NCBI GenBank assembly: GCA_023105745.1
Contig: JALGQZ010000009.1
Coordinates: 35,640,409 to 35,704,408 of the forward strand
From: Austropuccinia psidii
Lineage: Eukaryota > Basidiomycota > Pucciniomycetes > Pucciniales > Sphaerophragmiaceae
Length of the DNA stretch: 64,000 bases
Reading direction: 5' to 3'
Part shown: piece after piece, positions 35,568 to 47,528 of the stretch
Layout: the number at the start of each line of letters is the position of its first letter
Position numbering within the stretch: position 1 is the stretch's first letter
Notes under the pieces: generated by a model
Told to the model about the DNA's origin: nothing
Database searches by the model: none
The model's input: the letters and a program-made list of their open reading frames with translations, nothing else
Program-made: the position numbers and the translations under genes

Positions 35568-38250
35568 ATGAACCTGGAATTTGATTCACTTACAAATCAC
35601 ATTACTGGGGAATTGGTTCCATATCCTAAGAATGGCAAAGTGATTGGTGGAATGTGGAGATTGACTAAGAAGGGTAATGAATATGGAGAGGTTGATAGGT
35701 ATAAAGCTAGATGGGTGGTGCTAGGAAATCATCAAGAACATCTGCTCCATTACTTTGATACCTGGGCCTCTGTAGGACGAAATGAAAGTTTCAAGGGTAT
35801 GATAACACTAGTCACAAATTCCAACTAAATTCCTTATTAGTTCAACATTGAAACTATGTTCTTACATCTTGAGATGGATACTACACTATATGTTAAGCAG
35901 GTAAAGTGTAAGGTTTGACTATGAAACAATAAGTAATAAATTACTAATTTGTTACTTATTGTACTATGAATGTCCTTATGAATGAAATAAATAAGATTAA
36001 AAATATAATAATAATAAATAAATATTATTATTATGGTGTAAAATAATTATATTATTAAATAAATATAATAATATAATTTATATTATGAAATATAATATTA
36101 TAAATAAATATATTAATATAAAATAATTAATATATTTAAAAAGCTCTTTATTATTGTTACCAACAAATAATAAAGGCGTAAAAAATTGTTTTTTATTAAT
36201 AAAAAACAATTTATAACAATAATATTACCAATATTAAAGTTATAAATTAATATAAATACTATTTATATTAATTAATGAATTATTAAAAGAGTAATAATAG
36301 AGAAATTATTATACTAAGAGAAAATAACTTACTTTTAACACTTAGTATAATAATTTTGAAGTATTTTACGCCAAAAAAATATAAATACAACTTTTACAAA
36401 TTGTATTTACAATAAAAATAAAGAAAATTACAAATTATTCTGGATTTTTACGTGGAAATGAGTTTTAGAGAGATTTTTAACAAAAACAATTAAAGAAATG
36501 ATTTAATCACATCAAAATAAGTGATTATAGCAAGGTGGTCTTTGGTCTTTAATAAAATAATACTTTTATATGTAAAGAATAAAGAGATTACCTTTGAGTT
36601 GATTGTTTTTAATGTTTTTGATGCGTCTGAGGGGAAAATAGAGTAAAAAGAGCTCTATTTATAGTAAATACCTCCCTCCTAGAGTCCAACAGGCTTCTAG
36701 TAGACGTGTACTGATCCTATCCACTGGAATTGATCAATATTTTAAGGCTTGAGGGTGATTACATCATGATCAAACCATATTACATCATTATTGCACCATT
36801 ATTTAGAGTTATCACTATAACTCTAAGTGTGATGACATCAGAGGCTTGGCAGAACCCCAAATTTCGTGGATTTTATTAGTTTTTAATCATAAACTAATAG
36901 TATTCACCAATTTTATCACTCTTAAGACTGTTAAACTTAATTTAAGGTTACAGTATGTGATCATAACAGCTCAATTTAAGCTCAAACTTTGATCTTCAAT
37001 AACCTTTAAGATTTTCACGCTACAGTAATTCAGAGAGTGAATTCTGATAGCCTGACATAACCTTATTATGCTGCCAAGAGCTTTTCATTACATCATCAAA
37101 ACTCTAATTTTGATGATTTTTCTTGTAACTCATCTTTTCTGTTGAAATTTAATATTTTAAACTTCAAACCTTGATTTCAGGGGGTTGTACCCTGAATTTA
37201 ATAATAAAAATTACATCATTCTTCACGAATGAACTAGTAGAATCCAACTGTATACTTTTTTTTAAGTTTGGACCACTTTCACAACAAAGTGGTCAACAGC
37301 TCTGTTGATTTTTATCAATATTTCCTTTTAAGTCTTAACCTTGTTTATAATTAGCAAAATAAAGTTCATATCTGTATCTTTACAGTAATTACGTGGTAAC
37401 TTTATTTTTGGTTCATCATTCTAGCATGTATAGTTTAGAAGATATTAGCTATGATCCTTGAATATATGGGTTGACCAATAAAGTGCATATATTCAGGATA
37501 ATTCCTTAAGTATTAATTTTGGGAATTAGCTTATTAATTGTTTTATATGTGGATTTTTGTGGGGAATCCACTGGTACAATTTATTTCACATGTTGTTTCA
37601 TTAGTTTCTGAGATAAATAAGGTTTTATGGGTTTTATAAGGTATTATACCTTATAATTCCTTAAATATTGACTTTACAGATATGCCATAAAAGTGGTATA
37701 TGTGTATTTTACCATGTGGAATCCAATGGTATAATTTATTTTACATGTTGGTTCATTGGTTTTTAAGTTAAACCAATTTTTGTACCAATTTATGGTATTT
37801 TTTGTGTATTTAAGTAATTATTTTTACTGTATAATTATTCTAATTAATTTTAATATAATTATACTAAAGGTATAATTATTTTTATTAATTTTGTGACCTT
37901 ATTGGGTATGTGGTCATATCTCAAAGGCTCACATAAAGGGATATGAGGTTTCAGGAAAGGAGAGCTGGGCTTGGAAGTTGAACAAATCACTGTATGGTAC
38001 CAAGCAGGCTCCACAAATGTGTCGACTCTAGCTTTGCAGTGGCATGACAAAAGCCAAATCTGACAATTCCCTCTATCTCAATCATTATAAGTTTTTAATC
38101 TTACACATGCATGTAGACGATAGATTTCCAATAGGGAAAGAAGGCTCTATCATAAAGGGATTCTTGACGACACTAATTAGGGCAAACCAACCCAACACCT
38201 GGGATATAAATTGGAATGGTATCAAGAGGGGTCCGTGGGATTAAGTCAGC
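35568..38250 (+). pseudogene. Copia reverse transcriptase, split by a T1 solo LTR
   Basis: The first part (35568-35828 and onward with a stop) contains the fingers motif RYKARWVVLGNHQ. After removal of the LTR at 35907-37933 and one TAAAG, the frame joins LYVKQVKGY to KSLYGTKQAP, a hallmark copia junction. The catalytic box near 38109 reads MHVDD, as HVDD instead of YVDD. Further stops (for example after 38036) show loss of function. Confidence 0.82.
35907..37933 (-). repeat. T1-group solo LTR copy C, TSD TAAAG
   Basis: Inverted relative to copies A and B: the plus strand starts TGTAAGGTTTGACTATG and ends AAAGGCTCACA, 2027 bp. TAAAG precedes (35902-35906) and follows (37934-37938). The terminal hairpin reads, on the minus strand, CAATAAGTAA / TTACTTATTG. 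TATA at 36654-36663 (minus). Confidence 0.92.
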
Positions 38251-38330
38251 TAGATCTAATTAAAAAACTAATTCATGACAACGACATGAATGAAAGCAAG
38301 AGTGTGAAGACGCCTTGAAACAGTAACTTA

Positions 38331-38993
38331 ATGATGGAGATAGATGACAAAGGTGAAGTAGTTGCTATCACACCATATCAACAGGCGAGTGGAAGTCTAA
38401 ACTACCTTTCCCAACATACACTACTGGATATTATGTTCACAGTAAACCAGTTGCCTAGGTACTCTACCAAGCCCACCAGCAAGCACTGGACAGCTTTCAA
38501 GCATCTTCTTCTTTATTTGAAAGGCACAATGCTGTTTGTACTTGTGTTCACCAAGATAAAAGATAAAGATAATGCTACACTTGCTTGATGGGCTGATGCT
38601 GATTATGCTAACGACAAAACCGATCAAAAGTCTATCTCAGGCTATGTAATTACTTTTTTAGGGAACCCCATCTGCTGCTAGAGTAAGAAACAGTCAGTTG
38701 TTGCCCAGTCAACAACAGAAGCAGAATTCAATGCTATGAACGTGTGTGTCAAACAACTTCGTTGGACATCTTATCTTTTGGCGGACATTGAATTTGGTTC
38801 AACTAAACCTGTGTTGTACAATGACAACACTGGAGCAACTACAATATCGAAGCAAGCATCACTAAATGCAAACACTAAACATATTGAAGTACGATTTCAA
38901 TATGTTCGAGATCTGGTCATGAAAAAGCAGTTAGATGTAGTGCAAGTTGCATCTGGTGATATGATAGCTGATGTGTTAACCAAACCCTTGTGA
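38331..38993 (+). pseudogene. Copia RNase H domain
   Basis: Broken frames encode the connection and RNase H of Ty1/copia: ASGSLNYLSQHT, DADYANDKTDQKSISGY, a KKQSVVAQSTTEAEF box with the catalytic Glu, and the C-terminal ADVLTKPL motif that usually ends copia Pol. In-frame stops occur near 38586 and 38680. Confidence 0.85.
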
Positions 38994-39056
38994 TTACAAA
39001 AACTTATTGAAGTCTATCAGCAGTTGCATCTCAAGGAGATCAGAGGAGTATTGTGA

Positions 39057-39645
39057 ATAGATCTTCCTTTCGAACCAATGAGTAGTAAGTATGGGAAGTA
39101 GAGATCTGAGCTCTAAGGATTTCCGGTTGTCTATCCGTATTCGTCTATTTATTACCAGAACTTATTAAGTAACTCTATATTGTATAACTAGTCGTCTATA
39201 ATTTTTGCTTAGAAGGACATTACTCATTCAATCATTGTCTTATTAATAGTTTGATTTTTATCGTTACAATTATATCTCACTCTTACTCACAAGGCTTGGG
39301 AATTATCTAGAGTGATTCTTAATTGTGACTATAACTATCATATCTGTAGTGTTTTGTACTGTTACTGTTAAGACCTTAGGTATATTTACCATTCTTTCTT
39401 CTCACTTCATGATACTGTATATATTGACTATTTGTTTTGCTAAAGTGTTACTACTACTGGTTTTATAATTGTGATAACATAGCAATTTAAAGATATATAA
39501 CTATAACTCATGGCACACTATACATCTTGTACTTACACTAACATTTATTCTACTAGTGATAGCTACTGGTTGAATCTATCGCAATAGAAGCATTTTTAAC
39601 TAAACTCTTGCATTTAATTGATACAAGTGATAATGGTTGAGCGTT
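39057..39645. other. Copia 3' LTR or flank
   Basis: 590 bp without coding signal. TGTGAATAGATC just after the copia stop could start its 3' LTR and ACACTAACA near 39540 could end it, but there is no second copy in the window to confirm this. Confidence 0.35.
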
Positions 39646-40615
39646 TCATCTTGTGCTTGCTTCATCAGTAATTCCAGGACCAGATACCGCGCAACCTTTG
39701 GCGCCAGGATGTCGAAGACAATAAGATTTTTTCTTTTTCTTTTGAAGTTTTTTGCAACCAGCTTTTTTAGGATTTCTTGTGCAATACAGTCTTTTTCCAC
39801 CGGACATCGGGCATCCTCTAGCCGCGGGATTTTCTTTACAATGACGTTGTTTCTTTTTCTCTTTAGATTTTTTGCAAAGCTCTTGATTTGGATCGGCTTT
39901 GCAATCAGTTGTTTTTTTCGATGTCCTTCCAGGTTTATTGCCACAGCCATCGGCCTTCGTTTGGGTAGTGCAGTCCGGGGGTTCATTTGAGAACTCGTTA
40001 TTACACCCTTGTGCGTGGGGATCTTTTAAACAATCCCCCTTTTGAGATGGCGGTCTGTGATCATCAGAGTTGCAATTCTCCGAGTCGGGTTTGAGCTTGC
40101 AGTAGCCACTACCCTTATGTTGAGGATTTTTGTTAATGAACTTGATTTTTCCGTCAGGTGTTTTAGGGCATTTAGGCCACTCTTCAGCGTCAGTTGGCTC
40201 GTAACGTCTGTGATCTGCCGCCTTTGCGGGCTTGTACCCTTCCTTCACACTCGGATCTTGACCAGGGTCTGCATTCATTTCACCTAAAGAGAAAAATATC
40301 AAGTTGCGTCTGGGACCGGGTTTTATGCATATTCGACTTACAGGGACGGCCACACTTGGGATGCCTTAGAGGAGATTTGGACACACCCAATATCTCAGCG
40401 AAATTAAGAGGCCAGGGCTCGGTCGAGGCATTCACCTTTTGGAAGGTGGGGTACTTTGCGTCATGAAAGCGTTGCATTTGATCGAATTTCGGGGGACCAT
40501 CGATATATTTCCCGGTAAGACTTTGCTCGTAACCAGCTTGTCCAGTTTTCGGGTTGGCTAGGGTAAAAATAGTAAGACTATTTATCAAAAACAAGCCTTT
40601 CAACGCAAAATTCAT
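39646..40615 (-). CDS. Secreted cysteine-repeat protein, 303 aa, candidate effector
   Basis: Two exons on the minus strand (40615-40342 and 40283-39646) with a 58-nt GT-AG intron (donor GTAAGTCG, acceptor CTCTTTAG) that keeps frame. The first 20 residues (MNFALKGLFLINSLTIFTLA) look like a cleavable signal peptide, so the protein is probably exported. The C-terminal two thirds hold seven copies of C-x3-P-x4-C, such as CKLKPDSENC, CLKDPHAQGC, CKADPNQELC, CKENPAARGC, CTRNPKKAGC and CLRHPGAKGC; one copy has Thr for Pro. The repeats are separated by K/S/T-rich linkers, with strongly basic KEKKKQ and KKKKK runs before the last repeats. Base composition is clearly higher in GC than the surroundings. 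Function unknown; a secreted effector or cell-wall/matrix protein is an inference. A second small gene lies 209 bp upstream on the same strand. Confidence 0.85.
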
Positions 40616-40824
40616 TTTTTACCCACAAATTTCTCTAACACCCGCTGTTGAGATTTGTTTTAATAGAGAGTAAGCAATTTAGCTAGGTGCCAAAATAGAT
40701 TTTTGAGGTGATAAGCTTACTTCCTTCAAACCCCCCTTTATTACTGACAATTGTACGATTTCAGTTTCATCATTTTTAATGAGCATCAGTGTCATGTGGA
40801 ACCAAATCGGAAATGAGAAAGCGC

Positions 40825-41387
40825 TTACTGCCATATAAACGAATGAGAATCTGCATTGATCTCCAGATCATCTACAGTTGGAAAGGCCTCACTTGCATAA
40901 CAGGTGCCGTAAGGCTGTCAAATTGGCCGTGTATTAATTTCAAAGGCAATGAGGGAAGAAGAAATATTTGAAACTCACACAGCCGTGATAAGTATCTTTA
41001 TCGTGCTCAATCTTGAAGTAGGCATACATTTGTACTATTGATTATGAGGTATCAGATTAGCCAGACGTGATTGGTTATTCTTGGGTCGGTGAGACAACTT
41101 ACTTCGGGGAAAGCGCAAACGGGTGTTGGTCGCGCACTCCGCTACTTGGATTGAGGGAGTAGTAATGACATCTGCGAGTTAAGCCAGCACGATTTCAACA
41201 GATGAGCTAGAGCGGTAAAATTGTTTTAGCCCAAATTTGACCTACGTTCAAGCTTGTCAAGCCATTGCTTCTTCGGTCTGACGAATTGCACATGTCCGGT
41301 AGCAGGATCCCAATTGGAAGTGACATATGACAAACTCATCAAGACGGTCAGACCACCCAGTGTGGTGACAGTGAGAGGCATCAACAT
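40825..41387 (-). CDS. Small four-exon gene, 118 aa, possible signal peptide
   Basis: Exons 41387-41246, 41171-41103, 41034-40979 and 40914-40825 (minus strand) join without a stop. The introns are 74, 68 and 64 nt with GT-AG ends (GTAGGT, GTAAGT and GTGAGT donors; CGCAG, AATAG and GACAG acceptors), and phases agree at each junction. The first 24 residues are hydrophobic (MLMPLTVTTLGGLTVLMSLS), either a signal peptide or a membrane anchor. Then come a basic VRPKKQW segment and, in the last two exons, HDKDTYHGC and PYGTCYASEAF. Three cysteines in all. I recognise no family; a mitochondrial inner-membrane subunit and a secreted effector both fit the small size and N-terminus. No single exon exceeds 48 codons, so the model rests on splice consistency. 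Confidence 0.5.
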
Positions 41388-42405
41388 GCTAGGCGGGGTA
41401 AATTGGATATTGAAAATCTAGGCAGCCACTAAACTAAAAGTAGGTCGCTGGTATTATACAGATGTTGAAGAAAGAAAAGAAAAGGAGAAGACTAGCTTGA
41501 TGAAAAGGATAACAAAGAGGGCAATGACAAATTCAGAAATAAACGTAGGAGTTCTATATAGAATAATAAACTGCAGGATTGGCTATGGAACAACACAAAA
41601 GAAGGGAAAAAAAGTTGAATCTATGAGACAAGTGGTGGCAACAAGATCCAGAGCGGTGGGCCTTTATAGGAATTGGTGAGATTGATAGCCATTGGTTCCG
41701 GCCAAGATGTAATCACTTTGGCGGATATGACGAAAGACATCATTCGAAAGAAGCAAGACTCCCACAGGACTGACCACAACTACCTGAGCCATCGTCGAAA
41801 ACTTTCCCTGTCACCCAAGCCTTTGTCGTGTGATTTGTGGAAACATGGTTGCCCCAAGCAAGAAATCCGAGATTTTGCAATTGCTTCATTTCAACAAACC
41901 TCCGCTCACTTTTTTCCAGCAAGCTGTTTCTTGCCCCGTCCTCACGATGACCAATAGACATTCTCGCTGCTTTTCTCTCAGAACATGAAAGGACCGATGT
42001 CGACAAGGGGTCAAACAGACATTCATCTTCTTACAAGAGGGCCTAGTCAAACTCTTGAATTTCTTAGTCCTAAAATAGAAAGATGGATACCAAATATTGA
42101 ACGCTAAAATCTCTTTTCCAAGTGTGATCGAGCTCATCGGGGATAATCTGGAAAGGTTCTCACATTACAAGCCTACTCAATTGTTACCATCGTCGATCTT
42201 GTTTCACTTATCTCCTAGGCAAAAGTCATAGCTTCATGATCTTGCAAAGCCAAGGAGAACTCTTTTCATGTATCTCAATATCGAAAGCGCGTCATGAATT
42301 TGTGTTATCTTTGTTAAAATATTGGAACGAAATGGTTATAATTAATAGACGTGTGAAGTAGTGATAAATGTAAAAATATATTAAAAAAAATATTTCTAAA
42401 GCCTA
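41388..42405. other. Gene-island DNA without a supported gene
   Basis: About 1 kb of more balanced composition upstream of the two small genes, so it probably holds the promoter of the 118-aa gene. Overlapping open frames exist on both strands at 41673-42137 (76-95 codons) but none has a recognisable motif or clear splice support. Confidence 0.4.
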
Positions 42406-43028
42406 ACTGTTGAACATTTAATAATAAACTGAACCTACTTAACTTCCTCGCCTAAACGCGAAACTGTATATGATCGACCAATATCCCCGAGCGCAGATCA
42501 CTGCGCACGACCACAGGACCACCTAATTCACCAGATCTCCTTTCTCCCCTGAAGATAAAAATTCATCTCCTCTACCTACATAAATCCTTTTTTTATCCCT
42601 TCCTTTCATCTCTCTTTATTCATTCTCCAAAAATCCTTTTCTTCGCTCTCATTTACTCTTCTATCTCTCTTCTATTCATTTCCTTTACTTTACTTTTATT
42701 ATCTTAAATAGCCGTAGCTGAATTAGGTGAAGTGCTCTTCAATTCAAATAGCTCGAAAAACAACACAACCAACTGACAGTTAAACTTATATTAGTACCCG
42801 TTGATCTTGTAGCATTGTAGAATTAGTCCTGTTGTCATTACACATAGTTGTTTTAATTTAGCCTCTTGTTATCTACCGTTCAGGTCTTTGATGATTTCGT
42901 GTCATCTTAAATTACTTCACTCCATGTTGATGAAATAGATGCGTTCAGTCTTATTCTTTGACAGATTTACAGTCTTGATATCTCAGCCCTAAAAAAACAA
43001 CAGTAGCTACCAAGGATAAAAATTTCAA
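42406..43028 (+). promoter_or_regulatory. Probable LTR/leader of copia element 2
   Basis: It begins TGTTGAACATTTAAT, contains a TATA-like ACATAAATCC and a long C/T-rich stretch (42570-42690) as in retrotransposon promoters, and runs to the gag ATG at 43029. No second LTR or clear primer site is visible, so boundaries are tentative. Confidence 0.4.
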
Positions 43029-43705
43029 ATGCCTGAAAGAACTTCTGACAAGGACACTTCCAATATCCCTGTTTTGAACAACACCAATTACAGCAAATGG
43101 AACCAACAAATGATGTTTCATTTGAGATCCAAAGCTCTCCTGGACATTTGTGAAGAACCACCAACCCCAGGAGAAATTCCAATGATGCTCAATAAATACA
43201 CCAAAACGAGTCATGAGGCAATCAAGATCATTTTGTCTCTACTTAGCCATGTAGTGGTCCTTGCAGTCATTAACCAAGAAACTAAAGACAATTAGCGCCT
43301 ACTATGAACCAAGATCCATGATCAATATGCTTCAAAAAGGGCCATCAATAGAGGAAGGGTCTGGATGGAGTGGATTTGGTCCAACTAACACAGAAATCTG
43401 CAAGACTACATCAATATCTGCAGGAAGATGAAGCTGGAACTTGATGCTGTAAACATCAAGACTGAAGCTGAACTTCTTTCATTTTCAATTGTTGGAAAAC
43501 TTATAAGAGAGCCAAAGCTCCAACATTATGTTTAAATCCTCACCTTGAAAAACAATCTTATTGAAAAGCCTGACTTAAGCCTTACCAAACTCCAAGGCTT
43601 TGTAAATAAACTACACAGCCAGCCAGAAAAAGTTGACTCCACCTCCTCAGGCCTCACTACTTCAGCCCATCCTGATAAAATTGAGCACTATTGTGCAAAT
43701 GGAAA

Positions 43706-46700
43706 TGTCACAACCACAAAAAATGATGCTCCACAATTTGGTGTTGCGGCAATTCCCGCCTGAAACCAAGTTGGGGCCAATTGGTCACACCATATCTTTT
43801 ATGGCCAATTGGCCCCCTCTTGTTCTCTATGGCCTTTTGGCCATATCCTGCCATCATTGGCCCCCCTGGCCAATCTCCACCTCACCAACCCCCAGGCCTT
43901 TATCTTGGTTTTTGGGCCTGGGGGGGTCCTTTTGTCTTCCAGGGGGTTCTGGGCCCCCTAGCTTTCACCATCAGTTCTGGGCCAACCCTTTTCATTAGGG
44001 GGTTTAGGGCATAATTGGCCTTTTTGGGCCATTTAGGCCCCTTTTTGGCCTTATCCAATGAGGCCAAAGGGGGCCATCCGTTAGGCCCCAAGGCCAAGTG
44101 GGCCCACCTGAGCCATTTATTTGGGTCATCAATCCCAAGGAATCAAAAATGGCCAAAAGCCCCATAGGACCCAAATTGGCCATGGACCACCTGTGGCCTA
44201 CATTTCAGCCCATGGCTTCTGGAAACCACCCGAGGCCACCAGCTCAGCTCAATTCCATCCTTTCCCTCAACTTAAGGGGAAGTCCTTCCACTCCTCCATG
44301 GTGCAGGAGTGGTGCATATATGGTATAATATACCATTATGCACCATTTTAGCTCAGCAATCCAATGGTGACTTTTTCAGGACCCAATTCCATAATTCCAC
44401 ATCAAAGTTCCAAAATCCAATACCCATTTCAATGGAGGAATCTTCATCTCATCAGTCTGTAAAGCCATGGTGGCTATCAGAAGACCATTCAAGGACCCCA
44501 ACCACCTGGCCCTGCAGGAGTGGGGTTTGCAATTCTTTCAGGATTATTCTAAGGGCCATTCTAAGAGGTTATTAATCACTTCAATCAGTTTTAAAGGCAT
44601 CAAGTACTCCAATACTCCTTGGACAACTCCATTGGTCCATACAGGAGGCAATCAATCAAACTGTTTGTCCTTGGCCCAATTGTGTGAGCCTTAGAGGTAA
44701 TTTCATATACCCAAAAGACCACAAATGCAAAAATAACATATTAATATAAATAAAATAAATTTATTTATATTATTAAAATAAAAATCAAAATATAAATATA
44801 AAATTATATTAAAAATAAAAAATTAATTACAATTTAAAAATATAAATACATCAAATTTTGTAAGTATAAAATTACATTTATACTTGAAAAAATTAAGTAA
44901 AAATGAAATTTTAACAAAATTGTGAAAAAATAAATAAATTTGGAAAAAAGTTAAATAAAAATTATTATAACTTTTTATGCAATAAATAAACACATAAAAA
45001 TTATTTCACCATTGGATTCCTCATAAAAAATCAGGTGGGGTCACCTCTGAGTGAAATTCTTGTAACTCAACTCTAAATAAGCTTAAATTAAGTTTTTAGT
45101 ATTTTCAATACAAAAGTTGAAAATCCGCAAAACCTTAATTTAATTCACACCACATGTGGTGTTAACCATCAATTTTTGTGTTAAAATTGAGGTGTTGTGT
45201 TTAGTTTAGAAGTTATGAGGAATTGAAGTATTTTCAATTGAATTCAATTGAAATGTCAAAATGTGCGCGTGTATTACATAAGTGAACTTTAATTTACATA
45301 TGAGGTGTCAATTATTACTGTATTGTACTGTACAATTGACTTGAATTACATGTGTAAATTATAAGTATAATACATGATGAGGAATTAAAGGAAAAATAAA
45401 TTGGAAAGATTAAATTTGGGGGGGAAAAGGAACTCCAGCTCTAAGGGGGAGCTAGACCCCCAAAATCCTTGCTGACAGGCGTGGGATGTCAAAATTAACG
45501 CAAAAGTTCATCACTTTTGGCCTGGAATTGAGTCACAGGGTCTGTGAACTCAATTGATGATGTGGTTTTGATACCAACTGGGGTAGTTTTAGCTGTTGCC
45601 AAGAGGGTAAAACTACCCTTAAGATAAAACAATCATAGTAAAAACAGTTTTAACTGGCTTCGACGCCTCTGACACACATTCTGACGTGTTTTGAAGGCTC
45701 TAGGCCTGGTATTGCTATAGCAATGGCTGATTTAAGGGTCTAAAATGGCTAAAATTGGCCAAAAATGGCTTAAACCAACCCTTTTTTGGTCTGAACCAGG
45801 GTTCAATGATGTCATAATTGGCTTTTCTGTTGTCAGACTGTTTTTCACGACTGACAAGAGTAATTTTTACTTTTGGAGTAAGAGAATTGATGGCTATAAA
45901 AGAATGTCTTCTTTGCCCCACTTTTCTCTTCATGTTAGAATCTTTTCCTTTTATTAATTAGTTTAAACACTGTTAAACCAATCAATCAAAGATTCCAACC
46001 ACCATTTTTAAATAATTTTAATCTTTTTAACCACGTGAAAAAATCATTATAATCATTGTTTGTAACTCTTATAATCATTTTTACCCCTGAACCACCCCAA
46101 AAGTGAATTAAAGCATCTTTCATCACTGCAAACTTTGTCACTTTGTTTCCAAATTCACTCTGGTCACTTTTGGGCGTGTTTTCTCTTTAATATTCTTTTT
46201 AAAGACTTTGTTCTTTAATTAATTGCTTGCAGTTCTTTGCTCAATTAATTCCAATTGAAATTGCTCTTGAAGAAATTTCTTTTGTAGCCTTAAAATATCT
46301 CTTGTAGAGTATTTTTTGGATAAATTTTCATTATTGGTAAAACAATAAATTTTTAGAATATTATTGTTTTATACTAATAAAGTTATAAACAATAAAATTG
46401 GCGTGTTTTCTCTTAAAAATAATATTCCATACTATTTTTAATTGATTTTTTTACCTTATACAAATTTTGAGGACAGGAAAAGTACTTGATTTTTAATCAA
46501 AGTTTCATATCCACACCTTACAAATTGTGCCAATTTATATTTCACTGTGGGAATTCAATCACACAGTTCAATTTTCAAGATGACCAGAGCTGTTTTGGCC
46601 CAATTCAGACAATACAGCAGGTGACTCACCTTCCAGGATCAGTCTTTCAGCTTTCCACATATACTGGCCACCTTTCATCACCTGGGGACTTTTTCCCCAG

Positions 46701-47028
46701 TTAATTAATATATTCAATTTATTATTATCCCTATTTTCTTTTACATTATGGAAGTTAATTCTACTAATCTTAAGTCAGTCATTTAGAACCTTCTTCTTTT
46801 CTTTCTTTCTGGCAGGTTGAAACAGTGACTTGAGGATTCACTTGGTTGGCTTCTTGGCCTTTGGCTTCTTATCTTCTTTTCTGTTATCTTTGGCATACTT
46901 GTATTTTCTTCTCTTCTTCCTTAAGAACTATGATCATTATTATTTCTTATTTCCTTTGGAGCCCTTGAAGTGAGTTCTTGATTCCTATGTGCCAGGGAAC
47001 TCTTTCTTCCAGAGGAGCCCCTGTGACA
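43706..47028 (+). repeat. Solo LTR of the gypsy family, split by a T3 LTR
   Basis: 43706-44682 plus 46528-47028 (1478 bp) begins TGTCACAACC and ends GAGCCCCTGTGACA. The 3' part aligns with the LTR of the minus-strand gypsy element (47931-49392; shared CAGTCATTTAG, GGTTGAAACAGTGA and GAGCCCCTGTGACA). The target duplication is GGAAA (43701-43705) against GGCAA (47029-47033), one mismatch. The 5' part is rich in GGCC palindromes such as GGCCAATTGGCC. Trp/Pro-rich open frames inside it are not genes. Confidence 0.85.
44683..46522 (+). repeat. T3-group solo LTR, 1840 bp, TSD AATTG
   Basis: It begins TGTGAGCCTTAGAGG and ends CACACCTTACA, with AATTG before (44678-44682) and after (46523-46527). TATAAAAG at 45895-45902 is the likely promoter. 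The terminal hairpin is short (CTTGATT / AATCAAAG with one bulge). The position that reads TTTCATAG in the other groups is TTTCATAT here. Confidence 0.92.
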
Positions 47029-47528
47029 GGCAAGCACATTCTGAATTGCACTAGTCACTCTAAAGAATAGTGCTTTTCTGATAATCCAAACCTGAGACTG
47101 GAAAGAAGAAAAAATAAAGAAGATACCCCTTTAAAATTCCTCTGTCAGCTCAAGCATAGGCTTGCATCACTAGTAGCTCTGAGACATTCTCCTTAATCAA
47201 ATTTATCATTGACTGTGGTGGTATGCATCACATGTTCAATTCAAAGAGTTTCTTTTACACTCTCAAAACTATCCCTCTGTTGAGTATTTCAACTGGAGAC
47301 TCCGCAATTTCTCAAGTGGCTAAAGGGATGGGAAAGGTCAATCTAGCATGCGAGGGAGCAACATTATTGCTAAAGAACTGCTTCTATGTTCCAAAATTAG
47401 AATGTAACTTGGTAAGCCTTCTTGAGTTGTTTCATAAGAAAATCACCATCACCAGAAAAGAAAACTCCTTCAGCCTTGACTCCAACAACAGATCACTACT
47501 TAAAGGGAAGATTTCATTTGAAATTTAG

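Larger units (their letters stand above)
34001..39056 (+). mobile_element. Decayed Ty1/copia element 1, missing its 5' half
   Basis: Plus-strand remnants occur in copia order: a protease-like DSGAG motif (34004-34030), a GAG-pre-integrase region (LGHPSDSYLKYL near 34372), integrase core, reverse transcriptase and RNase H. LTR and gag are missing upstream, where a T2 LTR adjoins. A T1 solo LTR (35907-37933) splits the reverse transcriptase. Several stops and frameshifts show it is dead. A possible 3' LTR begins TGTGAATAGATC at about 39051. Confidence 0.85.
42406..47528 (+). mobile_element. Ty1/copia element 2 remnant (gag to protease only)
   Basis: Leader, gag, zinc-finger region, protease and pre-integrase remain on the plus strand. 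Sequence after 47528 shows no integrase or reverse transcriptase. The gag is interrupted by a gypsy-family solo LTR that is itself interrupted by a T3 solo LTR. Confidence 0.75.
43029..47528 (+). pseudogene. Copia gag-protease, split by nested solo LTRs
   Basis: It starts with a copia Gag motif, LNNTNYSKWNQQM, followed by helices typical of this family. Stops occur at 43293 and beyond. The zinc-finger region is cut at YCANG (43705) and resumes at GKH after 47033; removal of the two LTRs restores the frame. Downstream the protease reads IDCGGMHHM (about 47211-47237) where copia proteases have a D-S-G-A core, and then comes the GAG-pre-integrase motif NCFYVPKLECNLVSL (about 47380-47424). The frame ends at 47528. 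Confidence 0.8.

Noticed and set aside
39646..40615. Calling the Cys-repeat protein a toxin or a named effector family
   Set aside because: The repeat pattern matches nothing that I can name; only secretion and repeats are supported.
40825..41387. Assignment of the 118-aa protein to a mitochondrial respiratory-complex subunit
   Set aside because: Size and N-terminus fit but no motif allows a specific family.
41673..42137. Overlapping frames on both strands in the gene island
   Set aside because: No motifs, competing frames and no splice-consistent extension.
43781..44097. Trp/Pro-rich open frames on both strands
   Set aside because: They are translations of the GGCC-rich field of a solo LTR and are open in several frames at once because of composition.
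43739..44682. First read as the start of one 2.8-kb LTR ending at 46522
   Set aside because: A TGTGAGCC start with a perfect AATTG duplication lies at 44683, and the outer LTR is bounded by TGTCACAACC and TGTGACA. Two nested LTRs explain the region better.
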